Shown piece by piece: positions 21,000 to 33,700 of a stretch of DNA of 64,000 nt. The stretch covers positions 228,213,127 through 228,277,126 of the forward strand of contig OV884056.1 of the NCBI GenBank assembly GCA_930367215.1, in the 5' to 3' direction. This stretch comes from Pollenia angustigena. Its lineage: Eukaryota > Arthropoda > Insecta > Diptera > Polleniidae. Position 1 is the stretch's first letter; each line of letters begins with the position of its first letter. A program made the translations under genes and the position numbers. The notes beneath the pieces were generated by a model. The model was not told the origin of the DNA and ran no database searches. It saw only the letters and a program-made list of their open reading frames with translations.

Positions 21000-23670
21000 G
21001 AACCCTGGCTTTTACTCTCAGCTTAGCTAAATGTTCATACTTCCTGTATAGATTCTCTGAAAAGAATGCGCTCAGGACAAAAGTATAAAAGAAATTTCTC
21101 ATAACAATATACGTTTTTTGATAACAAAAATGTCTGCTGGGTTGTTATAGACTTCCAGTTTTCTTAAAACCTTAATTATCAGTCATATTCTGGAAATCAA
21201 AATCATGTGAAATTAAAATCGATCGAAATTTAAGAAAAACATTTTTTTTAAAAATGAACGAAGCTTTTCCTGATTTCAAAAGCAATTCTAATAAAGATTA
21301 AAGGTGCTCAAAGTACGAGTTATATAAAGATTTTTCGGAACTTTAAACAAAGAATAGTTTTCAAAATGTTGGTCGATTTTAATTTTATTCAAATTCAATT
21401 TCCATAACATGGCTTTATTTTACCAAATTTTCAGAGGATTATTCTATAAGTTGCTTATACTTGAATAATTCCGTTAGACTGTATTTTCTGTTTGATTTTT
21501 TTGCTTGGATGAACAGGCATGGCTTTAAATTTATTGTCAAAGAATGTAAAAAGGCTAATACACCACTTATGCTTTTCTACACCCATCGGTTATAAAAAGT
21601 GAGAGTTATTATTTCTCTAAAAAAGTCAATAAAAAAATCACCGGCGAAAATTATTTTTATTAACCAATATTTTCACAATTTATTACGACGCTCTAACCTA
21701 TGAATCTGTAAAACCTTCTATGTTTGCAAAAGTTTTAAGAAGTTATTTTGTGCGTAGAAAAAGTCGGTTTTTAGGTAAAAATTGCTTTTTGTGCAAAAAA
21801 GTCTGTTTTTGCGAAAACATTTTTTTTCGTACCCCCAGATCGTACGAAAAAAAAGTTAGGTTTTGCATTCAATTTGATCTTTTGGGTTAAAAGACAGCTT
21901 TTAAGGGAATCGATAAAAATTGACTTTTTATGCAAAAAGACAATTTTAGTGTTTTTGTGTCCAAAACGCTATTTCGTGGTTAAATTTTTTTTCGCCTGAG
22001 AAATTTAGTTTTGACTTTTTGTGAAATGTCGATGTCGGTTGAAATGTAACGTAATTTGAAAAGATAGCAATCGATATCAAGTAACCAAAGACATTACATC
22101 TCTCGAGTTTTCATTCGATACGTCAGTGTCAATCGTATGCAGAGAAAATACAATAGTTTACTCGATTCGATAGTTTACTCGACATTGAATACGGTGTAGC
22201 ATATTATATGATCAGCTTTGTCTGGTTTAATACATGATTTCTGTTCGTTTAGCAACCAATTCGTATCGTTTTCATAACAAAGTCAATTGAGGCAGCATTT
22301 TATCATCACCATCATCATCTGAATGTTTAGTTAGTAGCGGCTATTTTTTATCCATCCATGAGATGATAGTAAACAACAACACTCATCATCTACGGTCTTG
22401 TGTTGCAGTTGATAAATTATTTTTTAAATCATTCGTTGATTTAATGTAAATCATGTTCATAATATTGTTATTGTTATTTTTTCCCTTCTCAGTTGAAGTT
22501 AAATGTTTATAAGCCATTTATTAAAGCATGAAACGAAAAATTGTTTTTGTTTATTTAAATATGATTAAAAGAGGAGAAGAAAATTATTTAAAAAAAACTG
22601 TTGCACATAATTGCACGCCATGCCAAAAAAAAGAAACTCATAAAACGGGAAACATACTGGCCACATTGAAAAAAAAAAAAATTAAAATTGTATTAATTTT
22701 TCGTTTGTGGCGTTAAACATAAAAGCGAGTTTTTTCTGCTCCTTTTTCATAATTCGTGTATATTAATAAATATTTATAGTTTTTTTTTTATTTTTTTATT
22801 ATTTATTAATTTTGCACACATTTTTGCCTTTTTAATTTCAATTTGCAATTTTATAGGTTTTTAATTTTTGAATTTCTCATTTAAAGTTAATTATATTTTG
22901 TTTTTATATTTCTAAAAAAAAAAAATGTAGCGTGTAATAGAATTTGCTTATCGATATTTTAGATGCTTGTAAGAAAATAAATTACATTTTTTATCTGATA
23001 ATCTTTAATTAGTTTTATTTTAAGGCGATAAAAGTTGCAATGAGTGAATAATCCAAATAATAATAAATTAAAATAAAAACTTAGTTTTTTCAAATATGTA
23101 TTTGGGATAAAGAAATTTGAAGTTGCGATTTAAAGATAAGAATTGTTTAATCGGGTTCCAATGTTGAAATCTACTGCATGAACTATTTTTCAAACTATAT
23201 ATAAAAACTTATGTACTTATATATAATTAAATGTACCAATTAACACTTTGACAATCACACGAACTAAAGTGAATGAAAAAATTATGTAGAGGTTGTCATA
23301 AAGCATTTCTGTTTTATTGGACATCATGTTCAACGAAGCTTCTTAAACTTTTTGTTAGATAGCTTTTTATAAAATAACAGTTATCTTTTATTTACAGAAT
23401 CGAAAAATTATATGGGTAATTCCATGTCAAAACGACCAAGAGTGGGACACGACCCCTTCCGATTTTAATAAAATTTGGTGAGAAGGTTCCTTTTATTTTA
23501 TTAGGAACATATATGAACGAAAAAAATTTTTAAAATTTGTTTTTCGAAAGTTATGTCATATTCAAAATGTCATAATTTCGGAGAATTAGCCGAATGTGTT
23601 GAGCTTATTTCTTCAATATCTCGAAAACTACTTGACATACGAAGATGATTTTGATGTCATTTTAAAGAGA
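21000..23670. other. No gene seen
   Basis: AT-rich with poly-A/T tracts (22650-22800). A CAC/ATC-rich run lies near 22300. 21740-22030 contains repeated 'ttttgtgcaaaaa(a/g)' phrases. No coding frame, tRNA or terminal repeat pair was recognised. Confidence 0.3.
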
Positions 23671-23944
23671 ATTAAGTGAGAGGGTTGTAGGTTCAATTCC
23701 TGTCAGAGACTCTGACATGTTTTACTACATGGGCTGAAGGCTGAAGGGATACAATGCTATTGTATTTGTTATTGTTTTTGTAAAATAAAAACTGCCGTAC
23801 TTCTAATTAAGTGAGAGGGTTGTAGGTTCAATTCCTGTCAGAGACTCTGACGTGTTTTACTACAACGGGCTGAAGGCTGAAGGGATACAATGCTATTGTA
23901 TTTGTTATTGTTTTTGTAAAATAAAAACTGCCGTGCTTCTAATG
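23671..23944 (+). repeat. tRNA-derived SINE fragment, tandem dimer
   Basis: Two direct copies of a 135-bp unit (23671-23805, 23806-23944) that differ at a few positions. Each contains 'ggttgtaggttcaattcctg', with a B box GGTTCAATTCC, followed by 'tcagagactctgac' and a common tail. The same body occurs in minus-strand copies at 58229 and 62086. The A-box half is absent. Confidence 0.7.
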
Positions 23945-23996
23945 TTGTTACCTTTTCGTTGTTTAACTTCTTGCTTGTGCTCTTTTTGTAGGGCCC

Positions 23997-24545
23997 TTAG
24001 CTCGTACCCGTATGAAAATTTTGTACCACCAATAAAAAGACGATTTCGAGCGCAAAAATCCACAAGACGATCTCCTTTGTTGTGACGTGATGCTCCAAGG
24101 CCATTATAGGCTGGAGGTTCTTGTTGTTAATTCCAACCATAGCGTTGAAATCACCCAGAAATATTTGTATGTCAGAACCATGTAATGAGTTTATAACAGC
24201 TTCTAATTGATTGTAGAAGTCATTCTTCACATCATCTTCGACAGGTTTGGTTGGAGCATAACATTGTACAATAGATATTTTCCGGAATTTGGAATTAAAC
24301 CTTGCAGTAATAATACGTTCTGATATTGGGTTGAACTCGATTAAAACTCCATTCCTTCGGTGCTTAGAATTACCGCAATACAGGCAGCGGTTTCCTGATG
24401 ATAACTGGCTTTAACTGCTATTAAGCCATCGTACTTCCCTTAGTCCAACAATATCTATATCATAACACACCATTTTCTTTTGTACTTGCTCAATTCTGGA
24501 AATTTCAGATAGAGTTCTTACGTTCCAAGTACCAAAATACGGGTT
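23997..24545 (-). pseudogene. Non-LTR retrotransposon endonuclease remnant
   Basis: The minus strand reads FGTWNVRTLSEISRIEQVQ, DIDIVGLREVRW, then RISIVQCYAPT-type sequence, KNDFYNQLEAVINSLHGSD and IQIFLGDFNAMVG. TWNVRTL, the GL.EVRW motif and GDFNA.VG are the catalytic blocks of the apurinic-like endonuclease of LINE elements. Frameshifts and stops interrupt it, and the reverse transcriptase part is missing. Sequence up to about 24850 may be its 5' leader. Confidence 0.8.
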
Positions 24546-24861
24546 TTTAAAGCCAAAAGTCGTCATCAAGGGGTAGTAGTTTGTTGAATTTGTTATCGTT
24601 TCTGTAATAATTGTTATTTAGGGTGACTGGGTTATTATCCCAAAGCACCCGATCCTAGTGTTGGGGCTGCCAACAAACCTCTAGGCAGGTATAAAAAGCA
24701 GAAGAGCTTCAGTGTCATTTTATGGGCCTGTTGTCACATAATTACCTGAGACGCATCGGTATAACCATGCCGTTTAGGTTGCTCTGAGATTCTGCCCGCT
24801 TTTCCACGTTAGCTGTCAGTGGATGGTAGCCCCCATGACATTACCAGGGGGTATTTAGTCA

Positions 24862-26471
24862 CACGCAAAGAAAAAACATGGTTGTGGTAAACATATTCTA
24901 AGAGCAACATATTATGATAAGAATTATGATTGTAGTCACCATACTAAGATTATTATTGAATCATATTATAACTAAATATACTCGTAATATGTCATCATAA
25001 TATTTTTCCCTTAATCATATTATTATTCTGTTAATCATACTAAGTTAAGAAGTAATCAAATTATTGTCATGTTAATCATAATAAGCTAAGAAATTAATCA
25101 TATTATTTTCATGTTAATCATAATAAGCTAAGAAGTAATCATATTATCATCATGTTAATCATAATAAATTTAGAAGCAATCATATTATGATACAGCACCT
25201 TTCATAGCTGTCATAAAAATACAAAATAAATTAAAATATTTTTGCATCGATTTTTTATTTTGTGGCTTTTTACAATTTTTCTTAATGTTAATCAAATAGC
25301 GGAGTTCAATATAAGGCTTGCAAAAGAGCAAATGAAAAATCTGTGGTTTTTATGGGCAACCGCGTGTGTCCATTTTTTCGATTTTAAGACGTTGATGAAA
25401 TATCGTAGCACTTTTATAAAATATAACAAAATCTCTGTGTGTTTTGTTGTTGGATTTTACAAAAAAACTATGATATTTTGCAGTTGCACTTTTACATCAC
25501 TAATACTTGAACGAACTCCGCTAATATTTTAATTTTTTAATTTCTTTAAACTTATTTTTTTTATGGAATTTTATCTTTTAATTGTTTAACCGCTCACATA
25601 TAAAAAAACGACACAACTGCTTCAAAATTATTTTACAAATGGCGCTAACATAATATGATAATAGTAAAAATAGTTTGAAAACATCTTTAACATAATATGA
25701 TAAACGTAAAGAAAGTTATCATGTTATGGCTACTAAATATCATGATATGGTTGTGAGAAATATAATATGTTTAGAAAGTTATCATAATTAATTTGTTAAA
25801 AAAATAATTATTTTTCGGTCAACAATACTCAAATTCATAATTGCGAAAAACATTGATATGTTTACAGTTACTATAATATTGCTGATTCTTAATAAAATTA
25901 ACAATTATTTGTGTACGACAACAATATATTGTTACATTAAACATAGTGTTGTTGCCGTAACCATGCCCAACCATATTTTTTCTCTGCGTGCAGATACCGA
26001 AAGTGTGAGTTGCTGGATATATTCGTTAAATGAATCCCTTCTGGCTATGCCCAAGTGAATGGTAATCAGAAAGCTTTCTACATCTGAGAAAAACCCCGAT
26101 CCCCCAATTCTATGGTCAACTTTAACCATATTATGGTTATTTGTTTCAGCCAATTTTTTAAATTTGCTTGATAAGAGTTAAATTATAATTTTATTTCGTT
26201 TTTTATTCCTGTTACATGCGACAATAATATGGATGTAAAAACCATAATTTGTTTAAGTGTATGGTTTTTGCTTTAGTTTTTTAAAATATTGTATTGTTAA
26301 ATTTACCCATTTTTAAAGTTTCAAGGGAGATAACTAAACATTTTATTATTAAATAGAAATAAAATATTATGAATCGTTAAAAAAGTAATGTTAAAAACAA
26401 CAATAGTTTGAATGTGGCCATTGCCGAAACCATACCATAACCATTCTTTAACCATGTTTTTTCTCTGCGTG
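24862..26471. mobile_element. 1.6-kb TIR element, CACGCARAGAAAAAACATGG ends
   Basis: The left end CACGCAAAGAAAAAACATGG is inverted at the right (ends 26471 as ..CTCTGCGTG), and a third such end lies inside at about 25968-25991. The flanks TAGTCA and TAGTTA may be a target duplication. The interior contains 'cataatatg'-rich minisatellite. No transposase was recognised and the superfamily is unclear. Confidence 0.65.
24995..25190. repeat. Minisatellite, about 53-bp unit
   Basis: About four tandem units built on 'taatcatattatt', 'catgttaatcataataagct' and 'aagaagtaat', with scattered differences. It lies inside the TIR element. Confidence 0.75.
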
Positions 26472-27119
26472 TAGTTAAATAAAACGAATTTGTGCAAAAT
26501 TTTATTACAATCGGTGCATTCCTCCTTCGAATTTATGTTAGATAAATATTAAGGGTAATCACGATGGTCATTGTGCAAATTTGAAATGTGTAAATTTGCA
26601 GTACATATTATGATTGATCGTGAGCATACCACTTTTATTTTTGTGCAAATATGCTATTTTTCTAAAAATGTATAAAATCTGCATTTGTTTACAATTATCA
26701 CTGTTGCCAATTTAGAGATTTCCCCGCTAAAGCTAGCGTTTTTGCAGTGTTAATCGCGGGAAAAAGTACGTTTTAGCGGTAAGCGGGAAATCTAGCGATT
26801 TTCAAACATCTCTAAGCGGCTAATTTTCGCTACAAAAACCTCTCTCAAATTTTAAATTTACAGATTTTATACTTTTTCTTATTAAGTTTTTTTAATAAGA
26901 AAAAGGTTTTACGTACTTTAGTGAACTGAAGATTGTATGCGACATTTTTTTCGATTTTGAGTTATTATTTTGTTAGGGCTGTATGTGACAATTTACACCT
27001 TTAAGGTTGCTAAAAATTTTGAAACAAAAGGTAAGGTATTGATCTAAATTGTCTCGATATATCCCAAGCAATATAATTCACTAACTTTCATCTAACTAAT
27101 TTTATCTAATTGTTTTTTA

Positions 27120-27866
27120 TAAAGGCAAAGGTATACCCTCCACCACAACTAGTTGTGATATACTAAGTTTGTCATTCAGGGTCAAACTGTTTAATATTCA
27201 TCTAAGACCCCATAAAGTATATATTCTGGGACCTTGAGTAATTCAAACTCCATTTAGCCATGTCCGTTTGTTGAAAAAAGATAAATATTGAAATCAAATT
27301 GTTTCAGTAGGAAAAGAGATATGAATCAAAATGTGAAACACCCTAAAAAATTTATCATTTTGCTACAAAAACTAGCATAACTTGTAGCGGAATGCATATA
27401 TTGATGTAAGATGTATATGACTAAAAATCATACTGTCAAATTTCGTGAAGATCGGACCATAATTTACCATAGGACTCAAAAAAGCCCACTTTCGAAAAAC
27501 ACTTTAATACGCCTAAAACGGTAACAAATAGTGCTTTTGTTATACATTTTGGTCTGTCACAAATTTTTATTACAATAAATTACACTATCAACTTTCGTGC
27601 CGATCGGTCCATAGCTTACCGTTGAAACCATATAAAGCCTTCTCTCGGAAAAACCCGAGTAAAACCGTAACGCTCTCAATCTGTGCTCTATTATAATAAA
27701 ATTTGGTCAGCCATAGTTTCATAAGACTCTAAATTACTTTTTCAAATCTCGTGCAGATCGGCCTAATTTACCACAGATCCCATATAAAGACCACTCCGGG
27801 TATTTTCTAACTGTATGTGTAGGGTCTCAAAATTTGACACAGCCGAATACATCACTATAATCTTTT
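27120..27866. repeat. Mini-me-like fly repeat
   Basis: Begins 'ggtataccctccaccac', has 'taaagtatatattctgggac' and 'tagccatgtccgttt', and two or three copies of 'gatcgg.c(a/t)..atttacca'. This matches the general layout of abundant dipteran repeats. The end abuts the next repeat. Confidence 0.6.
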
Positions 27867-28562
27867 TATACCCACACCAAAATAGTGGAGAGGGTATTAT
27901 GCATTTGTGCTGATGTGTGTAACGCCTTAAAATATTGGTCCTAGACCCACCTTAAAGTATACCGATCGACTCAGAATCACTTTCTGAGTCGAACTAACGA
28001 TGTCCGTCCGGCTGGCTGGATGTCCATGTAACCTTGTGCGCAAAGTACAGGTCGCAATTTTGGAGATAATTTGATAAAATTTGGGACATAGGTTATTATT
28101 GACTAAGCCTATTGAAAATGGGCCAAATCGTAGGACCACGAGGGAAGATAGGTGGAAATTTCTTCCTCTCAGAAACTATTAAACCGATTTTAATGAAATT
28201 TAAAACTTACATAGAACCATATCTTCATGGACACAAAAGGGATGTATTTTTTAAAAAATAGGACCACGAGGGGAGATAGGGCCAATTTCTGCCTCTCAAA
28301 CCGATTTTAATGAAATTTAAAATAGATAGATCCATATCTATATGGACACATAAGCTATACAGTTTTTCAAAAATAGGACCACAAGGGGAGGTAGGGGGCA
28401 ATTTCTGCCCCTCACAAACTTTTAACCCGATTTTAATGAGTTTTATAATCATAGAGAAATCCATATTTATATGGACATACATATAAGCATGATGTGTTTT
28501 TTAATACTGTGGTGTAGGGTATCATATGGTCGGGCTTGACCGACTATACTTTCTTACTCGTT
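27867..28562 (-). repeat. GTATAGTCGG-family repeat, long form
   Basis: On the minus strand it begins 'gagtaagaaagtatagtcgg' and ends 'ttggtgtgggtataa', with a terminal palindrome 'ataccctctccactatt..'. It contains three tandem units (28131-28505, 115-130 bp) built on 'aggaccacgaggggagatag' and 'accgattttaatgaaat'. Nearly the whole length is repeated in the opposite orientation at 36669-37369. Confidence 0.85.
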
Positions 28563-28807
28563 TTTTTTTTGGGAATAAAATAGATAGGGAAGTTGGAAAC
28601 CTGAGTATGTAACATAATTTGAGAGCCGTATACATTTGAAAAAGCACCATATAGGTATCTAGATTTATATAAAACTTAAAAATGTTTAGGGTTTAGCGGT
28701 ATTCTTAAGATAATTCCCGCTAAATTAAATATTTAGCGGTTTCTAGCGGTTTTGAAGTCCGATTTGGCGGGAAGTGTTCAAAAATTGTTGGCAACAGTGA
28801 CAATTAT

Positions 28808-30677
28808 GCACAAGCAAATTAAAAGAAATGTTTTCTCCTTAATTAATTTAAATTTAATTCTCTATTTTATTTTACAATCTGCGAAAATGTTCAAGTTATA
28901 AGTTTTCTTAAAATCAACATGGCATTTAATATGCCAAATGTTATTGCTTACATTTGTTTGCAACTGAGCAAATATGCACTACTAACTTTGCTCATGGCTT
29001 TTTAGTGCAAGCGAAGTAAAAAAGAGCAAATTGCAAATACGTACATTTTGTTGTTGTGTTGTGCAAATGTGTGTATTTTTGCACGCATTTGCATCGTTTG
29101 CACACTTTGCACTACCCATCGCGATTTCCCTCATAATTTTTTTTCGGTTCGCTATTTTACTATTGGGTCTATAACTCTTTTCCTACTGATCCGAATTGCT
29201 TAGCTGGACTTCAAACCCGAACTGCTTGGGATAACTTGACAATTTGTTCTTTTCGTTTAGGTCGTGGGAGAGTGGGAGAGTTACCCAAGGACTTAGAATA
29301 TATACTGTATCCTTTATGAGTTCTCAGATGAATCTTCAAAAAGTTTTACTTGGAGTGACATATATTCACCTCATTACCACTAGTGGTGGAGGGTACAGGA
29401 ATTTTGACTTAGCTGCACAATCTCTTTGCACGATTTTTTTGTGCAAATAAATCGAAAAATTTATTTATCTGCCTTAATGTGTGGGTACACAATGGTGGTT
29501 ACCTGCATAAAAGTGCAGCTAAAGTAAAGTGTTTAAAAGAAGAATAAATAACGTTTTTATTAATAAATTGATATTTTATAAAAATTTTATTAAATTAGAT
29601 ATTTATATGAAAAAGTGGCCACCATATATGGAAAATATACAGGTACATATAATTACAGAAAATATGCAGGTACATATAATTACAAATACAGAAAATATGT
29701 ATTTTTGGCAGTTAAGTCAAAGTGCAGCTAACTTTGATTTTTTGTATGAAAATAGTTTTATAATTTTGGGCATTTATCTCAAATGCTCGGTATAGAAAGT
29801 GCACTTTTTGTATCGCATTTTAAAGAATAATGACAAAAATTATTTATTTTGTGCAGTTAAGTCAAACGTGCACTTAAACCAAAGGCAGTTAAGTCAAAAC
29901 TACTGTATAAAAAATGCTCGGAATGTTTTTTAAAAGTCGAAATTGTATTTTGGAGTTGGTTTAAAATAAGAGATATAGATTTTTATAGTTATTAACGAAA
30001 TATAAAATTTTTTTTTTAGAGTAGTGCATTGGACAACCAATCATGACTTTGAATATTAAAACATTTTTGTTCCGTTTAAAATTTTAATACAAATCTAAGG
30101 TCGGGTATTGAACATAATTTCTATGTTTTAACGATTATTTTTTTTACATGCGAATTTCGAGATTGGATCATAAATCTTCCGACTTCTTAAACTTTTTGAA
30201 AAAAATATAAATTCTGTGTAAATAGTTTTGGAATATAAAGCCTTTAACAAATTTCGATTTTTTTATATTCTTCATCGCTAATTTGAAATCTTTGTTTTAT
30301 CTATTCTATACACTTCTGGCAACAGTACAATAATATTTTTTCATAAATACTTTCACAACAAAAATATTAAATTTGCTTGTTAATTCTTTGAAATTTTTTT
30401 TCCATACGAAAATAAAGATTAAAATTTCTTTGGTAAACATTTATTTGAAAAATTACAAAAATGTGTACATTCATAAAAAAATAGCAATAAAAAACATCTG
30501 CTCATCATATGTTAGAAAAATTCAAATATGTATTATCCAAATGTTTACAATAAAATATATTTTATATACTCATCAGTATATTTTGTATTTCGTGTTATTT
30601 TATGATTTTTTTTTGTTTATTGTAAATAAACATTGTAGAAATTAATTGATCCTATTGTTGTTTTTCTTTTTTTTCAG
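28808..30677. other. No exon recognised; one repeat fragment
   Basis: Lies immediately upstream of the first visible gelsolin exon, so it should be intron. 'atatactgtatcctttatga' and 'ggtggagggtac' at 29265-29400 belong to the mini-me-like family. 29620-29900 has repeated 'acaggtacatataattaca' and 'agttaagtcaaa' phrases. No donor-flanked coding segment for the missing start was found. Confidence 0.4.
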
Positions 30678-30752
30678 AACTTTGAACCTGTAGCGTATCC
30701 TAAAAATAACTATGGCAAATTCTTTAGCGGTGACTCCTTCATTGTTTTGAAT
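30678..30752 (+). CDS. Gel: Gelsolin exon (first visible)
   Basis: 25 codons, [16 protein letters not shown]... to DSFIVLN, the middle of gelsolin repeat 1. It follows a polypyrimidine tract ending in CAG and is followed by GTAAGT. It starts in phase 0, so the preceding exon ends on a complete codon; in other flies that codon would end a WRIE-type segment, which I could not find upstream in this window. Confidence 0.93.
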
Positions 30753-33700
30753 GTAAGTAAATATTTGGTATCTAAAACAAGATAAGTGCATTTACTATTG
30801 TATACTATTTCATTTATTGTTTAAAATATTGTAATATAGAATTTTGCATAATGCACTCTAAACTCTTCTCCTATTTATATTTTAGTTGTTCTTTTGAATA
30901 TTTCGGTGTGCTTGTATGTTGCATTAACGAAAAACAGTGAGAATCAAAAGTAAAACAAGTAAGAAAGTATAGTTGGCCAAGCCAGACCGTTTGATACCCT
31001 ACACCACAGTATATACACATAAATTTTCGAGAGTGTACCGTATCTGAAATCCATGGGTAGTCCCGGACAAAATTATGTTATGGGATTAAGGTTCATATTA
31101 GAGTTCTGTGTGTCGAATATTATCTAGATATCAACATTAATATGAAATTTGTTCATCTTAAAGCGATTTTGTAGAGGGGGTTTATAAGGGACCTAGTGAC
31201 CTACCATAACAAAATTGTGCCATGACTAGAAGTACCTCAAGAAATTCTGTATATTGGTAGAATACAGTAGAATCTCTTATTACATACACTTGCATTAAGC
31301 GGACACCTCCTTTAAACGAACATTGTTGGTCGGTCCAGGCAACGTTTAAGAAAATCATTGCAATCGCTTCTTTTTGAACGGAATCCCTCAAGAGCGGCGC
31401 ACACAAGGACAAATTGGAAATTTAGTGCGAGTTCCTTTTTTTCGTAGCAGTATAATGCCCGTAACTTTTACAAAAAGAAATCTAGCTGTGCATAGAAATC
31501 TATTTGGTAAATATGCCATATTTTAAAGGAAAACTGAAGGTAAAAACATGTAGGCAAAATAAACGTTGAAATAGGTAAAGATAACTGTTAGGTACGAACA
31601 CGACCAGCTTTCTTTTTGTAGAAATTACAGGCATAAGTATACAAGTATTTTGTGAGGAGACTTCACAGAATGTAAAATTTTGCGATTTAAAAAAATGTAA
31701 TTTGCATGTGGGATTTTCAGAAATAGGTGTACTACCTAAAAAAATTGGCTATACTTCTTGAAAATTTTTTACACTTACTAGCAGTTGTTTTTTTTTTAAA
31801 TTACCCTGCCTTTACACATGCAAGTAGTGGCATGCCACTGTTGTATACATATTATCAAAGAAAATTTGTTCGAAATAGTCGAATCTCATGCCATTAACTT
31901 TTGTGATTACACATGCCATTGCGAGTTCATTTTCAAAATGTCGTAGAAGCGTCAACTTGAGCAATTTTGTTTACTTCTTAAATTAAAAAAAAGTACCAGA
32001 AAACAAAATAGAGTTACCGAGTTCATAAAATTTTTGGCGAAATTTTTTAATTTATTTATATTAGTATTATTTTAACGATATTAATTCTCTACTATTAACA
32101 AACTTGCTTTTATTTATGCGCGTTTTTAAAAAATTAATCATAATAATTCTTTATTAAGTTAAAACTTCAATAACAATTTGACAACAATCCAGTTAATGTG
32201 AATTAAATTTTTAACAGGGTAACACTGCTTATCGTTTTGACATTTAGTGGCATGCAAGTGCAAATTTCCACTCGCATGCAATTTTTGCTGCCACTGGAGC
32301 TGCCATTGCGAAAAATGTGAGTGTATTAGTAAAAAAGTGTGAGTGTATTGAGTTTTTCGAACTGGCAGTGGCATGTGTAAATGCTAGGTTATAAATCACA
32401 ATGGCCACGTTCAAACTGATTTGACAAATAATATGTATGTATTGGTAATATTTGGTTTTGCTTAACACAGCAACGTATCAAACTCAAACCATCAAATTTT
32501 TCAAAATTTTTTTTTTTTAGAAATATGAATGACATAGAAAATTGTTGCATAGCTATTGCTCTGGCATATGCAGGAAAATACTTTTCTTTGTATTTTTGAA
32601 GAAGAACTTTCTCATCTCTTTCGTTCTATTGTCTTCGCAAGAAAACAATAGAAAAAAACCAATTTGGCAATTTAGTTTTCTGCACGGGCACATGCAAGTA
32701 TATTTTCAAAGTTATTTACGGGAATACAAAATTTATTATTAAGATTTTCGTATGACGTGCTAAATTCCCAATTTTTCATATTTGATAAATACACTGAAAT
32801 TTATTGTTGAGGGAAAGCTAGCTTCTATGCGCATTTCACTGGTTGCTTAGGCCAGATCATCAGGAAACCTTTTCCAAAGATTTTAGAAATGATGCTTAAA
32901 AATATATTTAAACAACTTTTATCTGTAAACTTACAAAAAATTGTCGAGTGTTGCAACAATAAACGCTATAGATGCTACTGGCAGTTATAAGTGTGCGTAA
33001 CAGATAATAATACTTTTCACGCACGTACAGACAGACTAGTGTGATACGTTAAAAAAAATATTTATAGGTTGATTGCGTACTGGTATATAGAACATATTAA
33101 GTGCAATAGTGGTTACACTTAACAAAATAAAAAATTCAATTTTTGTTGTCTTAATTCGGTTATTTGTCCCTGTGTGCGGCGGGGATTCAAATTTAAATTG
33201 TATTGCGAAGAAAAAAGTTCGGCAATTATGAATGAAAAATTTTATCTGGCAAATTTCCACCACGAGCACACGGACAGATGTCGATTCTTTCATAAAAGTA
33301 TTTAATCACTTTTTGGCAAAATGGCGGGTCTATTTCGTTAACTACATCACGGATTTTGAGTTTTAAGGCTTCAATCTATTCGATTGGCTTCGTATAGACT
33401 CTGTCCTTAACAAAGCCCCACAAAATTATTCCAGTGGTGTTAAATTACACGATCTGGCTGGCCGCTTAACAGCTGATGTTCGTTGTTTTGCAATAAATTT
33501 ATCGTTTCTTTGGCTGTGTGACATGCGGCACCGTCCTGTTGCTACTATCGAGCCTATCGACCTAAATTTAACGACCAAATTCTTAATAGCGGGACGGTTA
33601 AGTTGTCTGAAAATATAATTTTACAAAATGTAACTTTAACAGAACCACCATTTTCATAGCGGATTTTTATTATTTTAATGCGATTTTTAAGTGAAATTGA

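Larger units (their letters stand above)
26699..28799. mobile_element. hAT-type element, CACTGTTGCCAA ends, perfect 8-bp TSD
   Basis: Left end CACTGTTGCCAATTTAGAGA and inverted right end ..TTGTTGGCAACAGTG, flanked by ACAATTAT (26691-26698, 28800-28807). Subterminal 'tagcggt/gcgggaa' repeats lie at both ends. The interior is almost wholly filled by two inserted fly repeats (27120-27866 and 27867-28562). No transposase was seen. An isolated 'ttggcaacagtg' end also occurs at 35466. Confidence 0.85.

Noticed and set aside
22290..22400. Simple CAT/ATC-rich run as regulatory site
   Set aside because: Only a short low-complexity stretch; no support for function.
24995..25190. CRISPR-like array
   Set aside because: Units of about 53 bp vary throughout and there are no distinct spacers; it is a minisatellite within a TIR element in a eukaryotic genome.
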